Assembly: GCA_040429635.1 (NCBI GenBank)
Contig: CP158972.1
Location: 3,231,501-3,295,500 of the forward strand
Direction of reading: 5' to 3'
Length of the DNA stretch: 64,000 bases
From: Tamlana crocina
GTDB lineage: Bacteria > Bacteroidota > Bacteroidia > Flavobacteriales > Flavobacteriaceae
Part shown: in pieces, positions 7,981-15,950 of the stretch
Layout: each line of letters starts with the position of its first letter
Position numbering within the stretch: the stretch's first letter is position 1
Program-made: the position numbers and the translations under genes
The notes under the pieces: generated by a model
Database searches by the model: none
Told to the model about the DNA's origin: nothing
What the model saw: the letters and a program-made list of their open reading frames with translations, nothing else

Positions 7981-9000
7981 CTATCCTCTAACTTTCTGTT
8001 CCCATTTCCATGCCGAACGCATGGCATCATCTAAAGTCAACTTGGTTTTCCAGCCCAATTCGTTATTAGCTTTTGTAGTGTCGGCATAAGCTGAAATAAT
8101 ATCGCCCTCACGACGACCAACAATTTGGTAGTTCAGTTTTTCACCGGATACTTTTTCAAAAGCTTTCACCACTTCTAAAACAGAACTCCCTTTACCGGTT
8201 CCTAAATTGAAGGTTTCGTAGTTTGATTTGTTTTTATTGCCCAATAACCGTTGAAGTGCCACAACATGTGCTTTCGCTAAATCGACCACATGGATATAAT
8301 CGCGGATGCAAGTACCATCTGGCGTAGGGTAATCATCTCCAAAAACAGACAGCTTCTCACGTAATCCTATGGCCGTTTGCGTGATAAACGGCACTAAGTT
8401 TTGAGGCACTCCGATTGGCAACTCCCCAATATTAGCAGATTCGTGCGCTCCAACTGGGTTGAAATAACGCAATGCAATGGCTTTGAGACTTGGTGTTACT
8501 TTACAGGTATCTCGAATGATTTCCTCCCCAATTTGTTTGGTGTTTCCGTAAGGCGACTCAGCTTGTTTTACAGGAGCATTTTCAGTAATTGGCAATTCAT
8601 CAGCTTGACCGTAAACCGTACACGACGAACTGAAAATAAAACTAGCTTCCGGTAATTTTTTCAATTCCTTCAAAATATATACCAGCGTACCAATGTTGTT
8701 TTCATAATACAACAACGGCTCTTGTACGCTTTCGCCAACGGCTTTGCTAGCCGCAAAATGAATAACGCCTTTTACATCGCTGTGTTTTGCAAAAAAGGCC
8801 TCAACCCCGGCTTTATCCTTTAAATCGAGCTTTTCAAAAATGGGCGTTTTACCGGTTATGGCGGTGATGCCTTCCAATACGTTTTCCGAAGAATTCGATA
8901 AATCGTCAATTATCACTACTTCGTAGCCTTCGCTCTGTAATTCTACAACGGTGTGCGAACCAATGAAACCAAGGCCGCCGGTAACTAAAATTTTATCCAT
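7981..9000 (-). CDS. galE: UDP-glucose 4-epimerase
   Basis: 339 residues of the extended short-chain dehydrogenase family; interconverts UDP-glucose and UDP-galactose with bound NAD. Seen: the nucleotide motif VTGGLGFIGSHT, SSSCTVYG, the catalytic pair Tyr151/Lys155 (YGNTK), and RYFNPVGAH, NLVPFITQ and FNLGTGKG. Length matches the bacterial enzyme. The first 8 bases overlap the end of the aminotransferase gene, so the two are translationally coupled and probably feed surface polysaccharide synthesis. Confidence 0.96.
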   Translation of the reverse strand: MDKILVTGGLGFIGSHTVVELQSEGYEVVIIDDLSNSSENVLEGITAITGKTPIFEKLDLKDKAGVEAFFAKHSDVKGVIHFAASKAVGESVQEPLLYYENNIGTLVYILKELKKLPEASFIFSSSCTVYGQADELPITENAPVKQAESPYGNTKQIGEEIIRDTCKVTPSLKAIALRYFNPVGAHESANIGELPIGVPQNLVPFITQTAIGLREKLSVFGDDYPTPDGTCIRDYIHVVDLAKAHVVALQRLLGNKNKSNYETFNLGTGKGSSVLEVVKAFEKVSGEKLNYQIVGRREGDIISAYADTTKANNELGWKTKLTLDDAMRSAWKWEQKVRG

Positions 9001-10126
9001 TTATAAAGTTTATTATGGTTGAAGTTATAAATTCAATTTGTTCGTCGTCCAATTCGGTGTGCATGGGCAATGAAATGACTTCCTTTACCAATTGGTTGGT
9101 CACTTCAAAATCGGCTTCGTTGTATCTGTCGTCAAAATAAGCCTTTTGCCTGTGCAAAGGAATGGGATAGTACACCCCACACGGAATGTCGTTTTCGTTT
9201 AAATGCTTCACCAACGCATCTCGGTCAATCCCCTTTATCTGTAAGGTATATTGGTGGAATACGTGATTATCAGCTTCACCCGACCTAAACGGTGTTATAA
9301 TGCCATCTATATTTTTTAAAGCTTCGTCGTATTTTGTGGCTGCCAGATTTCTTCTTTCGTTATACCTATCCAAATACGGCAATTTAGCATTCAAAACCGC
9401 AGCTTGGATACTGTCCAATCTAGAATTTACCCCTACCACATCGTGGTGGTAACGCTCATACATCCCGTGGTTTACAATACCGCGAATGGTATGGGCCAAC
9501 TCGTCGTTATTGGTAAAAATCGCACCACCATCTCCATAGCAACCCAAGTTTTTAGACGGAAAGAATGACGTCGCTCCTACATCGCCAATAGTACCCACTT
9601 TAACTTTTTTTCCGTTTTTATAGGTGTAGGTAGCCCCAATGGCTTGAGCATTATCTTCAATAACGAATAAATTGTGTTCTTCTGCGATGTTCATTATAGC
9701 TTCCATGTCAGCACACTGCCCGAACAAGTGCACCGGAACAATAGCCTTGGTTTTTGGTGTAATGGCCTTTTTAATGGCTTCGATGTTAATGTTGAAATCG
9801 TCTGGATTAACATCAACCAAAACGGGTGTTAGTTGCAGCAAAGCGATCACCTCAACAGTTGCCGCAAAGGTAAAATCGGCCGTAATCACCTCATCACCGG
9901 GTTTGAGGCCCAAGCCCATCATCGCAATCTGAAGCGCATCGGTGCCGTTGGCGCACGGAATAACATGCTTTACGCCCAAATATTCCTCTAAATTTTTCTG
10001 AAATTCGTGAACCTTTGGTCCGTTTATAAATGCAGTGGTTTCAATAACCTCGTGGATTGAGGGATTAACAACATCTTTTATGTAGTTGTACTGACCTTTT
10101 AGGTCTACCATTTGAATTTTTCTCAC
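8993..10126 (-). CDS. DegT/DnrJ/EryC1/StrS family sugar aminotransferase
   Basis: 377 residues, a PLP enzyme of the type that aminates nucleotide-linked keto-sugars. The internal aldimine Lys192 lies in SFFPSKNLGCYGDGGA; other family blocks are GTDALQIAMMGLGLKPGDEV, VPVHLFGQ and VIEDNAQAIGA. It begins at a GTG (10124-10126); an ATG five codons in is possible, but MRKIQMVDLKGQY is the form I expect in Flavobacteriia. It lies upstream of and overlaps galE, which suggests supply of an amino sugar for lipopolysaccharide or another envelope glycan. The exact sugar is unknown. Confidence 0.92.
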   Translation of the reverse strand: MRKIQMVDLKGQYNYIKDVVNPSIHEVIETTAFINGPKVHEFQKNLEEYLGVKHVIPCANGTDALQIAMMGLGLKPGDEVITADFTFAATVEVIALLQLTPVLVDVNPDDFNINIEAIKKAITPKTKAIVPVHLFGQCADMEAIMNIAEEHNLFVIEDNAQAIGATYTYKNGKKVKVGTIGDVGATSFFPSKNLGCYGDGGAIFTNNDELAHTIRGIVNHGMYERYHHDVVGVNSRLDSIQAAVLNAKLPYLDRYNERRNLAATKYDEALKNIDGIITPFRSGEADNHVFHQYTLQIKGIDRDALVKHLNENDIPCGVYYPIPLHRQKAYFDDRYNEADFEVTNQLVKEVISLPMHTELDDEQIEFITSTIINFING

Positions 10127-10384
10127 GCGCTCAAAAATTTATAACTTTCAAATGCCATGACATTTAAAAGCGTTATAGCCTTTCCCTTTATTTGAAATGC
10201 TTTTCAACCGAAAATCTTTCAGAATAATAGTTTTCAAAACTACAAAAATCATTGACTACAAACAATCAAACATTTGCTATTATTTAAGGTCATCGATTAC
10301 ATTTTATTTGAAACTTTTGATTTCTACGGAATTTACGGCCTGTTTATTTAAAGTGATGTATTTTAGCGGCAAATAAAATGTATT

Positions 10385-11626
10385 TTGAACTTCATTTACA
10401 ACATAGGCATTTATTTAGCGGATTTTGTACTACACTGTGCTTCAATATTTAATGCTAAAATTAAAAACGGAGTTGATGGCAGAAAACAGAGCTTTAAAAC
10501 CTTAAAATCGGCCTTAACCCCAAACGACAAAACCCTGTGGTTCCATTGTGCGTCTTTGGGCGAATACGAACAGGGGCTTCCTATTTTTGAAGTCCTCAGA
10601 AAAGAATATCCTAAACATAAAATTATACTGACTTTTTTTTCGCCTTCGGGCTACGAAGTGAGGAAAAATGCACCCATTGCAGATGTGGTAGTCTACCTGC
10701 CCATGGATACCCCAAAAAATGCTGAACGTTTTATAAACTTGTTGCAACCCGAACTCACTGTTTTTGTAAAATATGATATTTGGCCCAACTATTTAAATGA
10801 AATTAAAAAACATCAACTCCGGGCTATTTTAATTTCGGCAGCCTTTAGGGAAAACCAAGCCTACTTTAAGCCATTCGGCAAACCTTTGCGCGAAGCCCTT
10901 TTTGCGTTCGAACATATTTTCACCCAAAACGAAGTGTCCAAAACGTTGTTGGAATCCATAAACTTTAACCATGTTACGGTAAGCGGTGACACAAGGTTCG
11001 ACAGAGTTTCAAACCAACTGAAGCAGGACAACACCCTGCCTTTTGTTGAGGAATTCAAAAGCAATCAGCTTTGCGTGGTTATTGGCAGCTCGTGGCCAGA
11101 GGACGAAATACTTTTGTCGGAATACATAAACACCAAAGCTCCGAAAAATGTAAAATTCATTATAGCACCGCACGATATTAAGTCTAGCCATATTAAAGAT
11201 ATTGAAAACCAACTAAGAGCACCATACGTGCTTTTTTCAAAAAAAGACAATGCCAACCTAAAAAGCGTAAACGTTTTTATAATCGATACCATTGGGCTAC
11301 TCACAAAAATTTACAATTATGCCGATATCGCCTATGTTGGAGGCGCCATGGGCAACACCGGACTGCACAACACTTTAGAGCCTGCCGTATTTGGAGTACC
11401 CGTTATTATCGGAAAAAACTACGACAAGTTTCCCGAGGCCAAAGACCTTATTGCCAATGGCGGTATGTTTTCTATTTCTAACCAAACAGAACTCAACAAC
11501 ATTTTAGATAAGTTAATCAATAACGAAGCGAAACGTCGCAAAACGGGTTTGGCCAACGCTACTTTCATTATGAAAAATAAAGGTGCCGTAATCCAAATAC
11601 TCGACTACCTTCGTATATACACTTGA
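10385..11626 (+). CDS. waaA: 3-deoxy-D-manno-octulosonic acid (Kdo) transferase
   Basis: 413 residues. Transfers Kdo from CMP-Kdo to lipid A precursor at the inner membrane. An N-terminal membrane-associated helix is followed by the catalytic Glu60 in CASLGEYEQG, then TFFSPSGYE, VKYDIWPNYL, VIGSSWPEDE and the C-terminal YVGGAMGNTGLHN, all WaaA/KdtA blocks. The start is a TTG (10385-10387); the ATG at 10378 is out of frame and I saw no better in-frame start. It is divergent from the galE operon, and both belong to envelope glycan synthesis. Confidence 0.94.
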   Translation: MNFIYNIGIYLADFVLHCASIFNAKIKNGVDGRKQSFKTLKSALTPNDKTLWFHCASLGEYEQGLPIFEVLRKEYPKHKIILTFFSPSGYEVRKNAPIADVVVYLPMDTPKNAERFINLLQPELTVFVKYDIWPNYLNEIKKHQLRAILISAAFRENQAYFKPFGKPLREALFAFEHIFTQNEVSKTLLESINFNHVTVSGDTRFDRVSNQLKQDNTLPFVEEFKSNQLCVVIGSSWPEDEILLSEYINTKAPKNVKFIIAPHDIKSSHIKDIENQLRAPYVLFSKKDNANLKSVNVFIIDTIGLLTKIYNYADIAYVGGAMGNTGLHNTLEPAVFGVPVIIGKNYDKFPEAKDLIANGGMFSISNQTELNNILDKLINNEAKRRKTGLANATFIMKNKGAVIQILDYLRIYT

Positions 11627-11636
11627 AGTTGAAAAA

Positions 11637-11673
11637 TTTATTTGTTAAAATTTTAACATTATTAACAAATAAA
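11637..11673. repeat. Nested inverted repeat upstream of the small lipoprotein gene
   Basis: Perfect 12-bp arms TTTATTTGTTAA (11637-11648) and its complement (11662-11673) enclose a second, 14-bp palindrome GTTAAAATTTTAAC (11644-11657). No T-run follows, so an operator is as likely as a terminator for waaA. It ends 40 bases before the next ATG. Confidence 0.6.
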
Positions 11674-11713
11674 GTTATTAAATTAAGCATCAACTTTAAT
11701 AATTAACACTAAA

Positions 11714-12019
11714 ATGAAAAAACCAATGAAAAAATTATTTTTAAGTACCGTTATGTTAGTGGCACTTGCCTTAAGTTTCACCTCTTGCAGAGACACTAAA
11801 AAAGCTGACTCTATTGAAGACGCCATTGAAAATGCCGGTGATGCCATGGAAGAAGCTGCTGATGATGCTGCCGACGCTACCGAAGGCGCTTTAGAAGAAG
11901 CAGGAAAAGCTATGGATGAAGCTGTTGACGCAACAGATAACGCTATTAAAGAAACAGGAGATGCCATTAAAGAAGCTGGCGATGCCGTTGAAAATAAAGC
12001 TAAAGAATTAGAAGAATAA
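11714..12019 (+). CDS. Small Ala/Asp/Glu-rich lipoprotein with helical repeats
   Basis: 101 residues. A lipoprotein signal (KKLFLSTVMLVALALSFTSC, Cys being the acylated residue) is followed by a highly charged, proline- and glycine-poor chain in which units such as DAIENAGDAMEEA, EGALEEAGKAMDEA and NAIKETGDAIKEAGDA recur. This pattern predicts one long amphipathic helix or coiled coil, like LEA-type or Lpp-like periplasmic proteins. No catalytic motif. A strong nested inverted repeat lies upstream and two terminators downstream, so it is a one-gene transcript. Function unknown; envelope stress or spacing is a guess. Confidence 0.85.
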   Translation: MKKPMKKLFLSTVMLVALALSFTSCRDTKKADSIEDAIENAGDAMEEAADDAADATEGALEEAGKAMDEAVDATDNAIKETGDAIKEAGDAVENKAKELEE

Positions 12020-12046
12020 TTCTATTTTTTGCAAACTTTAAAATTA

Positions 12047-12076
12047 ACCAGTGAAAATATTCACTGGTTTTTTTAT
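12047..12076 (+). terminator. Intrinsic terminator of the small lipoprotein gene
   Basis: Hairpin built from AACCAGTGAA and its complement with a short loop, followed by TTTTTTT. Twenty-seven bases after the stop codon. Confidence 0.85.
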
Positions 12077-12130
12077 TTAAACACGAACCTCACCCCTTTA
12101 TTATTGAACATTGAACCCATTTGATTCTCG

Positions 12131-12175
12131 TAAAATAAAAAAGCCAAAAACTAAGTTTTCGGCTTTTTTATTTTA
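12131..12175. terminator. Terminator of the TM2 gene (symmetrical)
   Basis: Perfect 15-bp arms (12131-12145 and 12161-12175) rich in A on one side and T on the other. It lies just past the stop codon of the minus-strand TM2 gene and could also back up the previous terminator. Confidence 0.8.
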
Positions 12176-12196
12176 CTTGATTACTGGTCTTAAAAA

Positions 12197-12565
12197 CTAA
12201 AACCAAGGCTTTTTGCCCACTTGATATGTATTATAAAAATCAGCATCTGATTTTGTTAAATAGATAATTCCTTCAATAAACCCTATGATACTTGCTACAC
12301 CACAAGTAAGTATGGTTGCAATTAATAAAATAACGCCTTCTTTGTTGTAACCTAACACAAACTTGTGTATACCCAGTCCTCCAAAAAGAATCCCTAAAAC
12401 TCCGGCTAAAATTTTCTTGTTATCAGTAGAATCAAATGTTTGTTTGGCATTACTAGCAAACTCTGCTGCGGTTTCTTTAGCTTCGTTGGCTGCTTTTTTT
12501 GCACCTTCTTTGGCGTCGCCCAACATATCGTTTAGGTCGTCGCCCAGATTTTTTTCATCAGACAT
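12197..12565 (-). CDS. TM2 domain protein
   Basis: 122 residues. The N-terminal half is a charged Ala/Lys/Glu helix (MLGDAKEGAKKAANEAKETA), the C-terminal half a TM2 domain: a first hydrophobic helix with GILFGGLGIHKFVLGY, then a second (GVILLIATILTCGVASIIGF) and a short tail ending KKPWF. TM2 proteins are small inner-membrane proteins of unknown function. Its helical N-terminus resembles in composition the lipoprotein gene that converges on it; this may be chance. Confidence 0.85.
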   Translation of the reverse strand: MSDEKNLGDDLNDMLGDAKEGAKKAANEAKETAAEFASNAKQTFDSTDNKKILAGVLGILFGGLGIHKFVLGYNKEGVILLIATILTCGVASIIGFIEGIIYLTKSDADFYNTYQVGKKPWF

Positions 12566-12671
12566 AAAAATATTTTTATTGGTTAGTAAATTGATTATAA
12601 ATGTAGTAAAAAATCAGTTTGCTTTATAAACCTATAAACAATAAAATAATCTTCAACCGAAAACACGATAG

Positions 12672-13436
12672 CTACCTAAACAACATGATAATGCCACCCA
12701 AGGCTGTAACCAAAAACACAAAACGCCTGTAGTGGGTGTTTGAAATCAACCTAACAATTCTTGCTCCCAAGAAAAAACCAACAATTACTAAGGGGATAAG
12801 TACTGAATTAAGCACCAAAGTTTCGGTAGTAACGGTTTTCCACACCAAAATATGAAAGGGCAGTTTAAATACATTGATTATAAAAAACAACCAAGCTGCC
12901 GTGCCAATAAATTGATTCTTCGGAAATCGCATGGCCAAAAAATAGATATTGGAAATGGGCCCCGCTAAATTCCCGATCATGGTGGTAAAGCCCGCCAAAA
13001 ACCCCATAATAATTCCGAACCATTTGCTGGTGGGCACTTTGGGCGAAGAGCGCCTTTCGGTATAAAACATAATAAACACCGAAACGATAATGATAACGGC
13101 CATCATGCGTTTAAAAAGCAACTCCGAAATATCGTTACCTACCCACACGCCAACGAGTACCCCGACAATCATCCAGGGAATTAGTTTTTTAATGATATCC
13201 CATTTTACATGTTTGAAATAATAGGTGACTGCAAAAATATCGGCAGCGATAAGCATGGGCAGCAACACACCCGTGGACGCTTTTTCACCAAACACAAAAG
13301 CCAAAATAACCACGATGATAATACCGATGCCTTTAATACCCGACTTCGATAAGCCCAAAAGGAAAACGGCAAAACCAATGGCCAACCATTGCCAAACCGA
13401 CAAGTGAAAAGATTGTAAAATTTCTAAATAAGACAA
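12672..13436 (-). CDS. TauE/SafE-family sulfite exporter-like permease
   Basis: 254 residues with about eight hydrophobic segments, matching the two-fold repeated TauE/SafE (DUF81) fold: an N-terminal GLSKSGIKGIG motif and a second half around GFLAGFTTMIGNLAGP. Members export sulfite, sulfoacetate or other small organic anions; the substrate cannot be named here. The gene is preceded by a run of heptanucleotide repeats in the 49-base gap to the VOC gene upstream. Confidence 0.9.
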   Translation of the reverse strand: MSYLEILQSFHLSVWQWLAIGFAVFLLGLSKSGIKGIGIIIVVILAFVFGEKASTGVLLPMLIAADIFAVTYYFKHVKWDIIKKLIPWMIVGVLVGVWVGNDISELLFKRMMAVIIIVSVFIMFYTERRSSPKVPTSKWFGIIMGFLAGFTTMIGNLAGPISNIYFLAMRFPKNQFIGTAAWLFFIINVFKLPFHILVWKTVTTETLVLNSVLIPLVIVGFFLGARIVRLISNTHYRRFVFLVTALGGIIMLFR

Positions 13437-13446
13437 GGGGATTTTG

Positions 13447-13480
13447 ATTGACTATTGACTATTGACTATTGACTATTGAC
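13447..13480. repeat. Heptanucleotide tandem repeat
   Basis: Four exact copies of ATTGACT plus a fifth of six bases, head to tail. It lies 11 bases before the start codon of the TauE/SafE-like gene, in its leader or promoter. Copy number could change by slippage. Confidence 0.95.
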
Positions 13481-13485
13481 CAAAA

Positions 13486-13872
13486 CTACAAAAAAGCTTC
13501 GTCAACGGGTTCCCAAAGCTCAATTTTATTGCCGTCGTTATCTAAAATCCAGCCGAACTTTCCGTATTCGTATTCTTCAATTTCACCTACAACGGTAACG
13601 CCTTCTGCTTTTAAAATCTCCAATAATTCCTTCAGGTTCTCCACCCGATAATTAAACATGAAATCTTTTTTGGATGGCTCGTAATATTTGGTGTCTTCAG
13701 GAAACGGACTCCATTGCGTAGAGCAATCCTTACCTTTTTCATCCTTCCACCAAAAGGTGCAACCGTAATCGTCGGTATTAAATCCCAGATGTTTTTTGTA
13801 CCACACTTTTGTGGCCTTGGGGTCTTTGGTTTTAAAAAACAATCCGCCTATGCCTGTTACTCGTTTTTTCAT
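13486..13872 (-). CDS. VOC (glyoxalase/bleomycin resistance fold) protein
   Basis: 128 residues forming one VOC module of two beta-alpha-beta-beta-beta units: VTGIGGLFFKTKDPKATKVW at the start (first repeat) and FMFNYRVENLKELLEILKA, then GWILDNDGNKIELWEP, in the second. The terminal IELWEP Glu is the usual metal ligand; the first-position residue is not the His of glyoxalase I, so a different reaction or mere binding is likely. Cytoplasmic. Substrate unknown. Confidence 0.88.
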   Translation of the reverse strand: MKKRVTGIGGLFFKTKDPKATKVWYKKHLGFNTDDYGCTFWWKDEKGKDCSTQWSPFPEDTKYYEPSKKDFMFNYRVENLKELLEILKAEGVTVVGEIEEYEYGKFGWILDNDGNKIELWEPVDEAFL

Positions 13873-13935
13873 TGCTTGTCTTTAAAGGTTATTTAAAAAG
13901 TATTTAATTAACGTCTTTGGGGACAAATTACATTT

Positions 13936-13998
13936 CGAAGCAATCTTATAATCAACAACTTGATTTAAAAAGATTCCTTCACGATGTTCGGAATGACG
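13936..13998. repeat. Degenerate intergenic palindrome (REP-like)
   Basis: Arms CGAAGCAATCT (13936-13946) and AGATTCCTTCACG (13971-13983) pair with few mismatches; the right side continues to TTCGGAATGACG, the same terminus as the element at 5347-5426. Confidence 0.5.
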
Positions 13999-14026
13999 CC
14001 TTTTAAACCATCTCAATTTTTACTAA

Positions 14027-14398
14027 TTAAACGTGTTGATCGATTAAAATGGTATTTCCGTCGGGGTCAAAAAGTACGGTGCTGCCGGGACCAGAGGTGC
14101 TCTCATCGGCCTCGCTTTCCAATTTAATGTTATTGTTTTTCAAATGCTTTTGAATGGCACGGACATCATCAAAAGGCTCAACATTTTCCGCATTTTCGTC
14201 CCAACCAGGATTAAAAGTCAAAATATTTTGCTCGAACATCCCTTGAAAAAGCCCTATTAAAGCATTGCCATTTTTCATAATGAGATAATTTTGCTCGATA
14301 TCGCCTGCAAATTGCGAAAAACCCAAGGTTTCGTAAAAGTGTTTAGATGCCTTAATATCCTTCACATTAAGACTTACCGAAAATGCTCCTAATTTCAT
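14027..14398 (-). CDS. VOC family protein
   Basis: 123 residues, a second and only distantly similar VOC module: LGAFSVSLNVKDIKASKHFY, then NYLIMKNGNALIGLFQG, and TVLFDPDGNTILIDQHV at the end. The C-terminal metal-binding position is Asp/Gln rather than the usual Glu, so metal binding is uncertain. It lies 17 bases after the DUF1801 gene on the same strand, probably in one transcript. Substrate unknown. Confidence 0.88.
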   Translation of the reverse strand: MKLGAFSVSLNVKDIKASKHFYETLGFSQFAGDIEQNYLIMKNGNALIGLFQGMFEQNILTFNPGWDENAENVEPFDDVRAIQKHLKNNNIKLESEADESTSGPGSTVLFDPDGNTILIDQHV

Positions 14399-14415
14399 AA
14401 TATTGGTATTGTTGG

Positions 14416-14871
14416 TTACTTTTTAATGGCGGTTTCGTAAATGTTTACCCATTCGTTAACCGTTAGCTTTTGGCACAATTCGGCAATTAATTTCAATGGG
14501 ATATCGTCCACTTTTTTAAACCGAATGCAACTTTTGCCCATATCCAGTTTGCGTTTGCTATGCTTCGGATACTCGGCCACAAACCAATCGTGAATTTCGG
14601 GCACGGCATAAATTCCGCTATGGTAAAGATTCACCGAATTTTTCTGTGAAGCGAAACTCATAAACGGCAAGGGTTCTTTGGGATTACAATGATAGCCGTC
14701 GGGGTAAACGGAATGCGGTACGTAATAGCCGACCATACCGTATTGGATGCCTTCCTCAAAACCTTTAGGCAAATTGTCGTTTATAACTTTACGAAGCTCT
14801 ATTAAGGCCTCCTGCCGTTCTTCAGGTACTTGACTAATGTAATCTTCGGGTGATGTAGCGTTGTATTGCAT
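14416..14871 (-). CDS. DUF1801 (YdhG-like) domain protein
   Basis: 151 residues. The family pattern is visible in SPEDYISQVPEERQEALIELRKVI at the N-terminus, PKGFEEGIQYGMVGYYVP, and FMSFASQKNSVNLYHSGIY in the middle. Proteins of this group are small, cytoplasmic and of unknown biochemical role. No signal peptide. It leads the group of DUF1801 and VOC genes and lies 24 bases past the end of the 2-hydroxyacid dehydrogenase gene. Confidence 0.85.
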   Translation of the reverse strand: MQYNATSPEDYISQVPEERQEALIELRKVINDNLPKGFEEGIQYGMVGYYVPHSVYPDGYHCNPKEPLPFMSFASQKNSVNLYHSGIYAVPEIHDWFVAEYPKHSKRKLDMGKSCIRFKKVDDIPLKLIAELCQKLTVNEWVNIYETAIKK

Positions 14872-14895
14872 CGGTTCTTTTTTACGAACCTAAAA

Positions 14896-15876
14896 TTAAC
14901 AAAATTTTGCCTTAATCTTATCAACAATAGTTTGTGCCAGTTTTTCTTTGCTTTCCACCGTCCATCCCGCAACATGAGGTGTTAACAATACTTTTTTTGA
15001 ACGTATTAAATACTGAAAGGCTTTGGTGGCTTCCACTTCGCTAAGCAACCCTTTTTCTACATTTCCGGAGGTATCGGGCGTTTTAAATAAATTTTCGAAC
15101 GAGTCTTTTTCGTATTCCAAAACATCGAGTCCCGCACCCAGAATTTTACCCGATTGCAGGGCTTCCACTAAATCTTGGGTCACCACACTTTTTCCGCGGG
15201 CCGTATTAATAAACCAAAACGGCTTTTTAAACTGGTTGATGAACTCGGTGTTTACCATCTTCAATGTTAATGGGGTTTGCGGTGTGTTTAGGCTCACCAC
15301 ATCTACCTTTTCCTGAAATTCCTTTAACGACACTTGCTTGGCATTGGCATCGCCCACATTGTCTTTAATATCGTAACACAGTACCTCAACATCAAATCCG
15401 CGTAATTTTTTCGCAAAGGCCTTACCCATATTTCCGTAGCCTATAACACCTATTGTTCGGCCATCGAGTTCTATACCTCGGTTATCTTCGCGCAACCATT
15501 GGCCCAAACGCACTTCGGCATCGGCCTTGTTCAGTTTATTGAATAACGAAAGCAGCATCCCCAAGGCGTGCTCACCTACGGCGTTGCGATTTCCTTCGGG
15601 CGCTGAAATTAAATACACGCCTTTTTTTTCGGCGTACTCGCAGTCTATATTTTCGAGTCCGGCACCTACCCTACCAATAAATTTCAGGTTGGTGGCAGCA
15701 TCGAGAAACTGTTTATCGATGGTAAAACGGCTCCTGATAATAATGCCGTCGTATTGGTCTATCTTTTTTTCGATGGTTTCTTTTGAGGAAAGATAATCTT
15801 CGTCGTTTTGAAAGCCTAAATCGTTTAGTTGATTAATAATAAGTTCGTGATTGGTATCTAAGTGAAGAATTTTCAT
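14896..15876 (-). CDS. D-2-hydroxyacid dehydrogenase (phosphoglycerate dehydrogenase-like, without ACT domain)
   Basis: 326 residues. Two-domain NAD-dependent enzyme: substrate-domain VGAGLENID and VGEHALGML, the Rossmann motif GVIGYGNMGKA, NTARG with the catalytic Arg, LGAGLDVLE with the Glu partner region and TPHVAGWT with the catalytic His. The length corresponds to short forms; there is no C-terminal ACT or serine-binding domain. It may be the 3-phosphoglycerate dehydrogenase of serine synthesis, but glycerate or hydroxypyruvate reductase is not excluded. The ATG at 15876 (MKILHLD) lies behind a canonical promoter; the longer upstream reading frame runs through that promoter and is not used. 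Confidence 0.9.
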   Translation of the reverse strand: MKILHLDTNHELIINQLNDLGFQNDEDYLSSKETIEKKIDQYDGIIIRSRFTIDKQFLDAATNLKFIGRVGAGLENIDCEYAEKKGVYLISAPEGNRNAVGEHALGMLLSLFNKLNKADAEVRLGQWLREDNRGIELDGRTIGVIGYGNMGKAFAKKLRGFDVEVLCYDIKDNVGDANAKQVSLKEFQEKVDVVSLNTPQTPLTLKMVNTEFINQFKKPFWFINTARGKSVVTQDLVEALQSGKILGAGLDVLEYEKDSFENLFKTPDTSGNVEKGLLSEVEATKAFQYLIRSKKVLLTPHVAGWTVESKEKLAQTIVDKIKAKFC

Positions 15877-15896
15877 TTTGAATATTATATATAACC

Positions 15897-15927
15897 CAAA
15901 ATTAAAAATAATGTAGCACCGAACAAA
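15897..15927 (-). promoter_or_regulatory. Canonical Bacteroidota promoter of the 2-hydroxyacid dehydrogenase
   Basis: On the minus strand: TTTG (15924-15927), 19-base spacer, TAATTTTG (15897-15904). This matches the full TTTG-N19-TAnnTTTG consensus, with about 15 bases left before the ATG. Confidence 0.75.
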
Positions 15928-15950
15928 TTTTAGAACTGCTGAAGTTTGCG

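Noticed and set aside
11683-11967. A 94-residue minus-strand open frame opposite the small lipoprotein gene
   Set aside because: It is Ala/Ser repeats created by the reverse strand of the repetitive sense gene. The sense frame has a lipoprotein signal and the antisense frame has no features.
13447-13480. CRISPR-like array
   Set aside because: The units are 7 bases long and contiguous, without spacers. It is a simple tandem repeat.
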